DNA from: Solirubrobacterales bacterium
GTDB taxonomy: Bacteria; Actinomycetota; Thermoleophilia; Solirubrobacterales; JACPNS01
NCBI GenBank assembly: GCA_016185345.1
Contig: JACPNS010000012.1
Span: forward strand, 62,001-126,000
Direction: 5' to 3'
DNA length: 64,000 nucleotides
The notes below the pieces were generated by a model. It did no database searches, was not told the origin of the DNA, and was given only the letters and a program-made list of their open reading frames with translations. Made by a program: the position numbers and the translations under genes. Position 1 is the stretch's first letter; each line of letters begins with the position of its first letter. Shown here in pieces: positions 1 through 8,326 of the stretch.

Positions 1-1
1 A

Positions 2-2083
2 GGCAACACCGGCTGGTCGTGGGCGAACCCGCTCCCACAGGGCAACACGCTCGACAGCGTCGCGGTCTCCGGCGGCCGCGCATGGGCTGGCGGAGCGACC
101 GGAACGCTACTTCGTTCGGACGATCTGGGAGCGACCTGGATCGCCACGCGCACCGGTCTTCTGGACGACATCCGAACGATCGAAGCCATTTCGCCGACTT
201 CGGTCGTGTTTGCTGGCCGTTGCGCCCTTCGCCGGACCGACGACGGTGGGGTCACGGTCAAGCGCCTCGCGTGGGGAGCAAGCGACGACACCTGCGCCGC
301 ACAGATCCAGGCGGTTTCATTCCCTTCACCTCTGATCGGGTATCTGCTGCTTACCAACGGCGACCTCTACGCGACGGGCGACGGAGGCGACAGCTGGAAC
401 AAGCGCGGAGTAGCGCCGGGTTCGACAGCGGTGGGCGGCACAGACAGCGTCCGCGACATCTCATTTTCTGGTCCGAGCACCGGAGTTCTGAGTGCAGGAA
501 ACCGCATCCTGCAGACGGTCGATGCGGGGGTCAACTGGACTCCCGTGGCAGCGCCCGCAGGCAACGGTCAGTTCAAATTTGAGTTTCTCAATGCCTCAAT
601 CGGATTCGCTGCGGGCAATAAGAGTGCTTTCCTCAAGACGACAGACAGTGGCGCGACTTGGTCCGTCGTACCGGGGGGCGGGCTCGGCTCGGCGGGGTTG
701 GTCGATGTCACGGGAATCAGCTGCGCCAGCGAGCTGCTCTGTCTCATCACAGCAAGCCCGAGCAACGGATATCTGCGAACCGTCGACGGTGGAGCAACAT
801 GGACGGGTTCAGCCAGCGCGGTGCCGAACGCGGCCGAGTTCATCGATGCGTCGAACGCGGTCGCTGTCGGAAATGGCGGAGCGGTCTCAATCAGCTCTGA
901 TGCCGGAGCTTCTTTCACGCCCGCCACTTCCTCTGCGTCGGGCAGCTTCACCGGCATTCGGGTGGACTCTGCAACTTCCGCATTTCTCTACGGGTTCGAC
1001 GGCGCGATCGCACGGTCGACCAACGGCGGACAATCATGGAACTCTTTCGTGCTCCCATTCAGAACTCCGATTCTCGACGTGACGTCATCAAGCTCGTCGC
1101 GAATCTTCGCGCTGACAGCTGGCGGAATCCAGCGCAGCAGCAACGGCGGAACGACTTGGGTCAGGGCCGGGATCGGCTCCAAGGTGAAGCCGAAGGGGAT
1201 ATTTGCCTGGAAGCCGTCGAGGGTTCTGATCGTCGGCTCAAAGGGCGTGCGCGTTTCAATCAGGAATGGAAGCGCGAGCAAGCCGGCCAAGGGTAAGATC
1301 GCGAAACTCTCACTCAGCTCCGTCGACCGCGCAGGATCATCTGTTTTCGCCTACGGAAAGAAGGCGATCGCATCGACCAGCACCAAGGGCAGGACGTGGT
1401 CGACAACCAGGGCACCTCGAGGCGCCGGATCGATCATCAAGCTCGACATGATCGACTCCAAATACGGTTTCCTGCTCGACTCCAAGGCGGAGCTCTTCTC
1501 GACCAGGACCGGCGGAAAGAGGTGGACGCGAATGGAAACCACTGGCGCGAACGTCGCGTCATCGATGGCCTTCGGCGACATCAGACACGGCTACCTCACT
1601 GACAACACCGGTCGCGTGCTCGCGACCGCCGATGGCGGCGCAACATGGGCTCGTCAGTACCCGTTCTATGACGCGTTGGCCAACTCCATTTCGCTCGTCG
1701 CAGCCCCTGGGCGCCTCGCAGCTCTGACGCTCGTCTCCGGGACCAACCGGGTGTTCGGCACTACAACGGGCGGTCGAATCGGCAACGCTTCTCAGCTCAC
1801 GATCACGCCTTCGGCGAAGGCGGTTCGCAAAGGCACCATCGTTCGCGTGACCGGAAAACTCACCCCCGCCACCGGAACAGAGCGCGTCGCAGTGCTCGCT
1901 CGCGTCGTGAACGCCGAAGGCGGCACCCGCTGGGTTACGCAGGAACGCACTGTGTCCGCAACGGGAACCTTCACCACCTCGTGGCGGATGTCGGCGACCA
2001 CAGGGTTCATCGCCCGCTGGTCAGGCGACGCATCCCGCGACGGGGACGCCGCGCCGCTGAGGATCGTTAAACTGCGCAAGTAG
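2..2083 (+). CDS. BNR/Ycf48-type beta-propeller repeat protein, 5'-truncated by window edge
   Basis: The frame is open from base 2, so the start and any signal peptide lie outside the window. About a dozen short Asp-box-like repeats are visible, for example SDDLGATW, TGDGGDSW, TTDSGATW, TVDGGATW, STNGGQSW, SSNGGTTW and TADGGATW, spaced 40-60 residues apart. This is the pattern of sialidase/Ycf48-like seven-bladed propellers. The last ~95 residues form a beta-rich Ig-like domain containing GTIVRVTGKLTPATGTERV and ending in RIVKLRK. Such proteins are usually exported and surface-bound, and the lack of cytoplasmic motifs fits that. No catalytic residues can be assigned and the ligand is unknown. 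A second, degraded copy of the C-terminal end lies just past the downstream tRNA. Confidence 0.75.
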   Translation, partial: GNTGWSWANPLPQGNTLDSVAVSGGRAWAGGATGTLLRSDDLGATWIATRTGLLDDIRTIEAISPTSVVFAGRCALRRTDDGGVTVKRLAWGASDDTCAAQIQAVSFPSPLIGYLLLTNGDLYATGDGGDSWNKRGVAPGSTAVGGTDSVRDISFSGPSTGVLSAGNRILQTVDAGVNWTPVAAPAGNGQFKFEFLNASIGFAAGNKSAFLKTTDSGATWSVVPGGGLGSAGLVDVTGISCASELLCLITASPSNGYLRTVDGGATWTGSASAVPNAAEFIDASNAVAVGNGGAVSISSDAGASFTPATSSASGSFTGIRVDSATSAFLYGFDGAIARSTNGGQSWNSFVLPFRTPILDVTSSSSSRIFALTAGGIQRSSNGGTTWVRAGIGSKVKPKGIFAWKPSRVLIVGSKGVRVSIRNGSASKPAKGKIAKLSLSSVDRAGSSVFAYGKKAIASTSTKGRTWSTTRAPRGAGSIIKLDMIDSKYGFLLDSKAELFSTRTGGKRWTRMETTGANVASSMAFGDIRHGYLTDNTGRVLATADGGATWARQYPFYDALANSISLVAAPGRLAALTLVSGTNRVFGTTTGGRIGNASQLTITPSAKAVRKGTIVRVTGKLTPATGTERVAVLARVVNAEGGTRWVTQERTVSATGTFTTSWRMSATTGFIARWSGDASRDGDAAPLRIVKLRK

Positions 2084-2142
2084 AGCACTCGATTCGCGCT
2101 AGCTATTCTCTTCAATCGCGCTAGCGATCCTCGCGCAAACAC

Positions 2143-2213
2143 TGGGGAATCGTCTAATGGTAGGACGCTCGGTTCTGGTCCGAGAAGTCGGGGTTCGAGC
2201 CCCTGTTCCCCAG
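2143..2213 (+). tRNA. tRNA-Gln (anticodon CTG)
   Basis: A cloverleaf can be drawn by eye. The acceptor stem is TGGGGAA with TTCCCCA and the discriminator is G at 2213. The anticodon stem is CTCGG/CCGAG around the loop TTCTGGT, giving anticodon CTG at 2175-2177, which reads CAG. The T-arm GGGGTTCGAGCCCC is canonical. The 3' CCA is not encoded, so it must be added after transcription. Confidence 0.95.
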
Positions 2214-2224
2214 CTACCGTCCGA

Positions 2225-2246
2225 TCGCTGCGCAGCGAAGTTTTCC
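2225..2246 (+). terminator. Probable intrinsic terminator of tRNA-Gln
   Basis: The perfect palindrome TCGCTGCGCAGCGA (2225-2238) is followed by AGTTTTCC. It starts 12 nt after the tRNA end and would form a 5-bp stem with a GCGC loop. The stem is short and the T-run has only four bases, so strength is uncertain. Confidence 0.5.
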
Positions 2247-2278
2247 TCCCACGCTCCAGCGATGAGCCGCTGGGGCAA

Positions 2279-2374
2279 GTGAGGCCGATGGTGTTCGTGG
2301 TCCGCTGGGCCGGCGATGCCGAAAATGACGGCGACGGCGCCGGTCTGAGCAAGGCTTCGCTGGGGAAGTCGTAG
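2279..2374 (+). pseudogene. Relic of the 3' end of a beta-propeller paralogue
   Basis: Read in the frame of base 2279, this stretch gives VFVVRWAGDAENDGDGAG and then a stop at 2372-2374. The end of the upstream propeller protein has FIARWSGDASRDGDAAP at the equivalent place, directly before its own stop. The match is far better than chance for an intergenic stretch. No start or ribosome-binding site is evident, and the tRNA separates it from the intact gene. I read it as the tail of a decayed tandem duplicate. It is short, so the call is tentative. The rest of 2247-2456 holds nothing else I recognise apart from the promoter at its end. Confidence 0.4.
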
Positions 2375-2443
2375 TTCGAGAAAACCCCTGCAAACCGGCT
2401 CGTACGGCGGGTTTACGGAGATTTCTCCATCCGCCCTCGGGGG

Positions 2444-2449
2444 CATTCT
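2444..2449 (+). promoter_or_regulatory. -10 element of a leaderless promoter for the chelatase-like gene
   Basis: CATTCT lies exactly 7 nt before the ATG at 2457, so transcription would begin at the A of the start codon. There is no Shine-Dalgarno sequence. The same geometry recurs at many starts in this window. Confidence 0.5.
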
Positions 2450-2456
2450 GAACGCG

Positions 2457-4298
2457 ATGCCAGAGCCTCACCAGAGCTATCCGTTCTCGGCCGTTGTCGG
2501 CCAGGACGACTACAAACTCGCCCTACTTGCCAACGCGGTTGACCCGTCGATCGGCGGCGTACTTGCCGTGGGCGAGCGCGGCACGGCCAAGTCCACACTG
2601 GCGCGGTCGTTCGCGGCCCTGCTCCCGGAGATCGGTCGCGATGAAGAGGCCCGGGCCGCTCCGTTCGTGGAGCTTCCGCTCGGCGCCACAGTCGATCGAC
2701 TGACCGGCTCGCTCGACACAGCGAAGCTGCTCGCGGGCGAGGGCGCGCAACTCTCTGATGGCCTGCTCGCTGGCGCAGACGGCGGCGTGCTCTACGCCGA
2801 TGAAGTGAACCTGCTCGGCGATCACCTCGTTGACGTGCTGCTCGACGCAGCCGCCTTCGGCTGCGTGCGGATCGAGCGCGACGGCCTGAGTGAAGAGCGT
2901 GACGCGCGATTTCTGCTCGTCGGCACGATGAACCCTGAAGAAGGAGCGCTGCGCCCGCAGCTGCTCGACCGCTTCGGACTCTCAGTCACGATCGCCGCTC
3001 CGCTTGAGCCGTCTGAGCGCGCCGAAATCGTGCAGCGCAGGATCGCGTTCGAGCAGTACCCGGGGATCTTCTGCGAGCGCTTCGAGGGCACCGAGATCGC
3101 GCTGCGCGAGATCATTGAGCGCGCCCGCGCTGTTTGGCTCGATGTTGATCTTCCCAACGAGACTCTGAACGTGATCGTCGAAGCCTGCGCGCGGCTCGGT
3201 GTCGAGGGAATGCGAGCAGATCTTGTGATCGCCCGCACCTCAACTGCGCTCGCCGCTCTCGACGACCGCCGTTCGGTGATCGATCGCGACATCGAGACGG
3301 CCGCACGGCTCGCGCTGCCGCATCGCGCGCGCACCAGCGCGACGGAGCCGGAGTGGCTCTCCGAACAACAGATCTCAAAGGCATTCGCGCAGGCTCGCGG
3401 CGAATCCGTCGAGGAAGAAGCCGGCCCAGATCCGCGCGTCGCTCCGCCCCGCACCCAGGCTGGCTTCCGCGCGACAACGCGCCGTGACGCGCCAGCTGTT
3501 GAGGATGCAGTCACCGGCCGCGGAGCTGGCCCGATCGGCCGCGGCGCTCGCGCCGAAGGCGGTGACCGCCCCGCAATTGACTCGCGTCCGGCGACAGACA
3601 GCGAGGACCTCGACGTGATCGCTACAGCCCGCGCGGCAGTCACGCGGCGCATCTTGCAAGGGCCCGGGGCCGCTGATCCCGCGGAGGCGATAGGCGGACC
3701 GGGTTCGGACGTGATGGGCGCTGGTCCTGGCGACATCCGCGCGGAAGACCTGCGCGAACGGGTCCGCGCCGGGCGCGAGGCCAATCTCGTCCTGTGCGTC
3801 GTGGATGCCTCAAGTTCTGTGCTCGAGAACGGCCGTGGGGGTGAGCTGCGTGCGCTGCTTGGCGGACTTGTCGCGGACGCAAAGCGCAAGCGCGACCGGG
3901 TTGGATTGATCGTCTTCCGCGGGCGCGAAGCGCGCCTGGTCGCCCCGCCATCGCGAAACCACACTGCGGTGCTGGCGGGACTGGAAACCGTTGAGCCAGG
4001 CGGCACGACGCCGCTTGCCGAAGGCATCCGCGTTGCCCACGAGACAGCAACCCGCGAGCTGCGCCGCAACCCAGATCTTCGACCGATCGTCGCGCTCGTC
4101 ACCGACGGCTACGCCAACGTCTCCCGCTCGGGCAACGCGCTCGGCGAGGCCCGCACCGCAGCAAGGGCACTGCGCCGCGACGGAATCACGCTCGTCGTGA
4201 TCGGCGAGACCTCAAGCGGCGCTCTCCAGTTTGCCCAAGCGACGGGCGCGGAGTTCTATCCGTTCGATCCGCCGACCGCACAGCGCGACGTCGCTTAG
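2457..4298 (+). CDS. Magnesium/cobalt chelatase-like protein: AAA+ ATPase (ChlI-like) fused to VWA domain (ChlD-like)
   Basis: The 613-residue protein has the architecture of a fused ChlI-ChlD motor subunit. The N-terminal AAA+ domain carries Walker A GERGTAKST (residues 39-47) and Walker B GGVLYADEVNLL around residue 110. A low-complexity acidic/Pro-rich linker follows at about residues 320-430. The C-terminal VWA domain has the metal-ion-adhesion motif DASSS and later GGTTPL. In the family, ATP hydrolysis drives metal insertion into a tetrapyrrole by a separate large subunit (ChlH/CobN). No such subunit and no pigment or cobalamin gene is in the window, so the substrate is unknown, and a MoxR-like chaperone role is an alternative. 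The gene converges on the ABC exporter genes and their stop codons overlap by 4 nt. Confidence 0.8.
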   Translation: MPEPHQSYPFSAVVGQDDYKLALLANAVDPSIGGVLAVGERGTAKSTLARSFAALLPEIGRDEEARAAPFVELPLGATVDRLTGSLDTAKLLAGEGAQLSDGLLAGADGGVLYADEVNLLGDHLVDVLLDAAAFGCVRIERDGLSEERDARFLLVGTMNPEEGALRPQLLDRFGLSVTIAAPLEPSERAEIVQRRIAFEQYPGIFCERFEGTEIALREIIERARAVWLDVDLPNETLNVIVEACARLGVEGMRADLVIARTSTALAALDDRRSVIDRDIETAARLALPHRARTSATEPEWLSEQQISKAFAQARGESVEEEAGPDPRVAPPRTQAGFRATTRRDAPAVEDAVTGRGAGPIGRGARAEGGDRPAIDSRPATDSEDLDVIATARAAVTRRILQGPGAADPAEAIGGPGSDVMGAGPGDIRAEDLRERVRAGREANLVLCVVDASSSVLENGRGGELRALLGGLVADAKRKRDRVGLIVFRGREARLVAPPSRNHTAVLAGLETVEPGGTTPLAEGIRVAHETATRELRRNPDLRPIVALVTDGYANVSRSGNALGEARTAARALRRDGITLVVIGETSSGALQFAQATGAEFYPFDPPTAQRDVA

Positions 4299-6091
4299 GC
4301 GACTTGTTGTTCCCAGCTCGCGTAGAGCTGGGCGTAGTGGCCGCCGGCAGCGACCAGTTCGTCGTGTGAGCCGAGCTCCACTATCTCGCCGCCCTCGAGC
4401 ACTGCGATGCGGGAAGCGTTGATGATCGTCGAGAGCCTGTGCGCGATCACGAGCGCGGTGCGGCCAGCGAGCAAACGGCGCAGGCCATCCTCGATCCGCG
4501 CCTCGGTGTTGACGTCCACGCTCGCCGTTGCCTCGTCGAGGATCAACAGTCGCGGCCCCGCAATCAGTGCGCGTGCGAATGCGACGAGCTGACGTTGACC
4601 GGCCGAGAGGTGGCTTCCGCGTTCTCCCACGACCGTGTCGAATCCGTCGGGCAGATCCGCGATCAGGTCATATGCACCCACCGATCGCGCCGCTTCCTCG
4701 ATCTCATCGCGCGTTGCGCCCGGCCGCCCGAACTCGATGTTCTCGGCGATCGAACCAGAGAAGAGATATCCCTCTTGGGGCACGTAGCCAAGCTGACGGC
4801 GCAGCGAGCGCGAGTCGATTCCGGCGAGGTCGTGGCCGTCAACGAGCACGCGGCCCTTCTGTGGGTCGTGGAAGCGCGGGACGAGCTTCGCGAAGGTGGA
4901 CTTGCCCGCGCCAGTGGCGCCGACCAGCGCGACGGTCTCACCGGGGTTGATCGCGAGGTCGATCCCCTTGAGTGCCCAGACGTCGTCGCCTCCGTAGCTG
5001 AACCAGACGTCCTCAAAGCTGACCGCGCCGCGCACTGGCCCGAGTTCGGGTGCGCCCGGAAGATCGACCACGTCGGGCTCTTCCGCGAGTAGATCAAAGA
5101 TCTTGTCGAGCGCGGCCATGCCCGACTGGTAGGTCGTATAGAGCTGCGAGAGCTGCTGGATCGGGTCGAAGAAGTTCTGCATGTAGCCGGCGAAGAGCAC
5201 GAGCACTCCGACCTCGATGTTGCCGTCGAGCACGAGGTAACCACCGAAGAGGAGAATCACTGCCAGCGAGACGGCCGAGAGAAACTCGATCGCCGGAAAG
5301 TAGGCCGCGTTCAGATAGACCGAGCGCATGTTGGTGTCGCGGTTCTTCTCGGAAAGCGCGTTGAACTCGGAGACGTGACGCTCCTCGCGGCCGTAGGCGC
5401 GTACGACCGAAACGCCCGAGATCGTCTCCTGCAGGTACGCAGTGACGATGCCGATGCGCTCGCGCGTCTCGCGGTACACATCAGTTGAGGTGACCCGGAA
5501 GATGAAGCTGGCGATGGCGACGATCGGGAAGACGGCGAAAGAAGCGAGCGCCAGCGGAACGCTCTGCAGCAGCAGGATGACGATCATCGCCACGAGCGTG
5601 ATCACCGACGAGAAGAGCGTCATGACGCCGTTGCTCACAAGTTGGTCGAGCGCATTGACGTCGTTGGTCAGGCGCGAGACGAGCACGCCTGTCTTGCGGC
5701 GCGAGTAGAAGCCTGACGACTGTTTCTGAAGATGTTCGAAGAGTGTCAGCCGCAGGTCCCGAAGCACCTTTTGACCGACCCAGCTTGTCATGTACATCTG
5801 CAGGTACGTTGCGCCCCACAGGATCAGCGCGCTCGCGAGGTAGAGAACGACTACCAGCTGGAGCGTGCCGAAATCCTTCGCGATGATCCCGCTGTCGATC
5901 GCGACCTTGGCCAGGTAGGGCGGAGCGAGGCCTGCAGCGATCGCTACTGCCATCGCCAGGAACATCAGGGCGACGCGCCACTTGTATGGCCGCACCAGCG
6001 CAACCAGTTCGCGCAATCGCCGCGCGCGGGTTTTCTCGCCGCGCAGCCGCTTCCAGGTGCTCATGAAGTCGCTGTAGTGGTGGCGGATCAC
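4295..6091 (-). CDS. ABC exporter half-transporter, catalytically canonical subunit
   Basis: This is a 598-residue fusion of a six-helix exporter membrane domain (about residues 35-320) and an ABC ATPase domain. Visible motifs are Walker A VGATGAGKST, a Q-loop region at YVPQEG, signature LSAGQRQ, Walker B LLILDEATAS with the catalytic glutamate, and the H-loop IAHRLST. The GTG start overlaps the TGA of the upstream half-transporter as GTGA, so the two are cotranslated and very likely form one heterodimer. Related pairs export lipids, drugs or peptides; the cargo cannot be read from the sequence. A start at the ATG nine codons downstream is also possible. Confidence 0.9.
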   Translation of the reverse strand: MIRHHYSDFMSTWKRLRGEKTRARRLRELVALVRPYKWRVALMFLAMAVAIAAGLAPPYLAKVAIDSGIIAKDFGTLQLVVVLYLASALILWGATYLQMYMTSWVGQKVLRDLRLTLFEHLQKQSSGFYSRRKTGVLVSRLTNDVNALDQLVSNGVMTLFSSVITLVAMIVILLLQSVPLALASFAVFPIVAIASFIFRVTSTDVYRETRERIGIVTAYLQETISGVSVVRAYGREERHVSEFNALSEKNRDTNMRSVYLNAAYFPAIEFLSAVSLAVILLFGGYLVLDGNIEVGVLVLFAGYMQNFFDPIQQLSQLYTTYQSGMAALDKIFDLLAEEPDVVDLPGAPELGPVRGAVSFEDVWFSYGGDDVWALKGIDLAINPGETVALVGATGAGKSTFAKLVPRFHDPQKGRVLVDGHDLAGIDSRSLRRQLGYVPQEGYLFSGSIAENIEFGRPGATRDEIEEAARSVGAYDLIADLPDGFDTVVGERGSHLSAGQRQLVAFARALIAGPRLLILDEATASVDVNTEARIEDGLRRLLAGRTALVIAHRLSTIINASRIAVLEGGEIVELGSHDELVAAGGHYAQLYASWEQQVA

Positions 6092-7863
6092 AGGCCGGCG
6101 CCGATCTCGGTCGCGGTCGGGTCCTTGCGCGTGAGGAAGACGCTTTCGGGCATGCCCTTGGTCGCGAGCGCGCGGTACTTATCGCAGCGCTTCATCAGCT
6201 CGTCGTGGGTGCCGTGGTCGAGCACGCGCCCGGCGTCGAGCACGACAATCGTGTCGGCGAGCGAGATAGTGGAGAGGCGGTGGGCGATCACGAACGTCGT
6301 GCGGCCGTCCATCACTTCGGTGAGCGCAGTCTTGATCTCCTGCTCGGTCCGCGCGTCAACCGAGGACGTTGCGTCGTCGAGAATCAGAATCCGCGGGTCA
6401 GCCACGAGCGCGCGTGCGATCGCGACACGTTGACGTTGTCCGCCCGACAGCGTTATGCCGCGCTCGCCGATGATCGTGTCGTAGCCGTCTGCAAGCTGCT
6501 CGATGAACTCGCCGATCTGGGCACGGTGCGCGGCTTCGGCGATCTCTTCAGGAGTGACGTCGTCGCGCGCGTAGGCGATGTTCTCGGCGATCGTCGCGGA
6601 GAAGAGGAAACTGTCCTCGGCGACGAAGGCGACGTTGCGACGCAGCTCAACGGGGTCAAACGTGCGCACGTCGGCTCCGTCAACCATGATCGCGCCGGAG
6701 TCAACGTCGTAGAGCCGCGAGACGAGCGAGACGAGCGTGGTCTTGCCCGAGCCGGTTCCGCCGACGATCGCGATCGTCTTGCCGGCCGGGACTGTGAGAT
6801 CGATGTTCTCCAGGATCAACCGCTCGCTGGTCGGGAACGAGAAGTTCACGTGCTCAAAACTCACCTCGCCGCCACCGGGCGGAAGCGGCTTGGCGTCGGG
6901 TGCGGCTTCAATCCGCGGCTCGCGGTCAAGCAGCTCAAAGATTCGCGCGCCTGCGGCAGTCGCGCGCTGCGCCGAACCGAGTGAGCTTCCGAGCATCCGC
7001 ATCGGACCGATCAGCATGCCGACGAAGAAGTAGAAGGACGTGAAGTGGGCGAGGCTCATCTCGCCTCGGATCACGAGGTTGCCGCCGTAGAGCAGCACGG
7101 CCGCGAGCCCGATAGAAGGGATAAATCCGAGCAACGGGTCGTTGAAGGCCGAGAGCTTGGTCGAGTAGATGTTCTGGTCGAAGACGCGCTGAGCGGAGTT
7201 CTTGAACCGGTTCATGCGCTCGTCCTCGCGCGCGAATGCCTTGATCACGCGGATGCCGGAGATGTTCTCCTCGACGTCCGCAGAGAGCTCTGCGAGGCGC
7301 TGCTGGACTTCCTGGACCGCCGGGCGAGCCCGCTTGCCGTATCTGGCGGCGGCCGCGACGATGAACGGCATCGTCGCCAGAACCATCAGTCCGAGAGCTG
7401 GCTGGAGATAGACCATGATCGCCCCGGCGAACACAATCGTGAAGGCCGACTGGATCATGAAGATCAGGCCGTAGCCGAGGAAGAAGCGGACGACCTGGAG
7501 GTCCACGGTCGCGCGTGACATCAGCTGACCGGTCTGCTGGTCGTGGAAGAAGCCGATCTCGAGGTCTTGGAGGTGGGAGTAGGTCTGCGTGCGCAGGTCG
7601 TGCTCCACGCCCAGTGACACCCGGCCGCTGAGGATGCGTCTACCTATAGAAGTGCCAGCGCGAAGCAACCCCACACCGACCACGGCGAGGGCGATCAACA
7701 CGAGTCCCTGGGAGTCCTGGTCCTGCACGCGTCCGACGGCCGAGCCCGCCAGCAGCGGGATCAGCGCACCAATGCCCATCGCAAAGGCCGCCAGGATCAT
7801 CGACCAGGTAACTCCCGAGCGGTACGGCTTCAGAAAGCCAAGCAGTCGCCAGAAATTGGTCAC
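6088..7863 (-). CDS. ABC exporter half-transporter, subunit with degenerate Walker B
   Basis: The membrane domain precedes an ATPase domain with Walker A VGGTGSGKTT, signature LSGGQRQ, and H-loop IAHRLST. Walker B reads ILILDDATSS: aspartate stands where the catalytic glutamate is expected. That substitution is characteristic of one half of heterodimeric exporters such as TM287/288 and BmrCD. I choose the GTG at 7863 because a TATACT box ends 7 nt before it; the protein then begins VTNFWRLLGFLKPYRSGV, which matches the usual start of such domains. An upstream ATG at 7932 would run into the divergent gene. Length from this GTG is 591 residues. Confidence 0.88.
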   Translation of the reverse strand: MTNFWRLLGFLKPYRSGVTWSMILAAFAMGIGALIPLLAGSAVGRVQDQDSQGLVLIALAVVGVGLLRAGTSIGRRILSGRVSLGVEHDLRTQTYSHLQDLEIGFFHDQQTGQLMSRATVDLQVVRFFLGYGLIFMIQSAFTIVFAGAIMVYLQPALGLMVLATMPFIVAAAARYGKRARPAVQEVQQRLAELSADVEENISGIRVIKAFAREDERMNRFKNSAQRVFDQNIYSTKLSAFNDPLLGFIPSIGLAAVLLYGGNLVIRGEMSLAHFTSFYFFVGMLIGPMRMLGSSLGSAQRATAAGARIFELLDREPRIEAAPDAKPLPPGGGEVSFEHVNFSFPTSERLILENIDLTVPAGKTIAIVGGTGSGKTTLVSLVSRLYDVDSGAIMVDGADVRTFDPVELRRNVAFVAEDSFLFSATIAENIAYARDDVTPEEIAEAAHRAQIGEFIEQLADGYDTIIGERGITLSGGQRQRVAIARALVADPRILILDDATSSVDARTEQEIKTALTEVMDGRTTFVIAHRLSTISLADTIVVLDAGRVLDHGTHDELMKRCDKYRALATKGMPESVFLTRKDPTATEIGAGL

Positions 7864-7870
7864 TTCAGAA

Positions 7871-7876
7871 AGTATA
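7871..7876 (-). promoter_or_regulatory. -10 element (TATACT) of the ABC exporter operon
   Basis: On the minus strand TATACT is followed by TTCTGAA and then the GTG start at 7863. The 7-nt spacing puts the transcription start at the start codon, so the mRNA would be leaderless. I see no clear -35 hexamer. Confidence 0.55.
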
Positions 7877-7912
7877 GTGTTGGGCAGTGCCGCTGCTGTC
7901 CGCAAGAAGCTG

Positions 7913-7918
7913 GATAAT
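7913..7918 (+). promoter_or_regulatory. -10 element (GATAAT) of the small secreted protein gene
   Basis: GATAAT lies 6 nt before the ATG at 7925, giving a probable leaderless transcript. It forms a compact divergent promoter pair with the exporter promoter only about 40 bp away. Confidence 0.55.
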
Positions 7919-7924
7919 TCACAG

Positions 7925-8299
7925 ATGCGCAAACTTGGTCTCGCCCTGATCGTTCTCTCTGTGCTCCTCGCCTTTCCTGCCAGCTCGGCGGCAGGGCCGA
8001 AGGGGTATTGCTCGCCGTCTGGTGACTATTGCCAAGAAATCCGCGGAACGGAGAAGCGCCCGATCTTCATTCTCAGCACCTTCGCCTTGCGCGGCGACGT
8101 CGACGTCTGCGTTCGCACTCCCGCTGCCGAGTGGACGTGTAAGGCGTTTCCGTTGCGAGAAGGCAAGTTCGACATCTACGTTTCGAAGGTGCGTTGGTTC
8201 AAGCACTTTCCGAACGCTGGCGCGGGTGCCTATCGCGTGAGCTGGCGACAGGGCGACGACAAGATCGGCAAGACGCTGCGCTTCAAGATTCCGAAATAG
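7925..8299 (+). CDS. Small secreted protein of unknown function
   Basis: The 124-residue protein starts MRKLGLALIVLSVLLAFP and has a clear signal peptide with probable cleavage after ASSAA (about residue 23). The mature part of about 100 residues has four cysteines (KGYC, DYCQ, DVCV, WTCK), which could form two disulfides, and a basic C-terminus. The frame stays open further upstream, but the signal peptide and the GATAAT box fix the ATG at 7925. I do not recognise a family. The predicted beta-strand pattern (IFILSTF, VDVCVRT, YRVSWRQG) would suit a small beta-sandwich. It is not obviously linked in function to its neighbours. Confidence 0.75.
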   Translation: MRKLGLALIVLSVLLAFPASSAAGPKGYCSPSGDYCQEIRGTEKRPIFILSTFALRGDVDVCVRTPAAEWTCKAFPLREGKFDIYVSKVRWFKHFPNAGAGAYRVSWRQGDDKIGKTLRFKIPK

Positions 8300-8326
8300 C
8301 GGGCAGCGTTGTGCTGAAATGCGCGC

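Noticed and set aside
2822-4102. Long minus-strand open frame of 426 codons opposite the chelatase-like gene
   Set aside because: The translation is Ser/Arg-rich without domain features, typical of GC-rich shadow frames.
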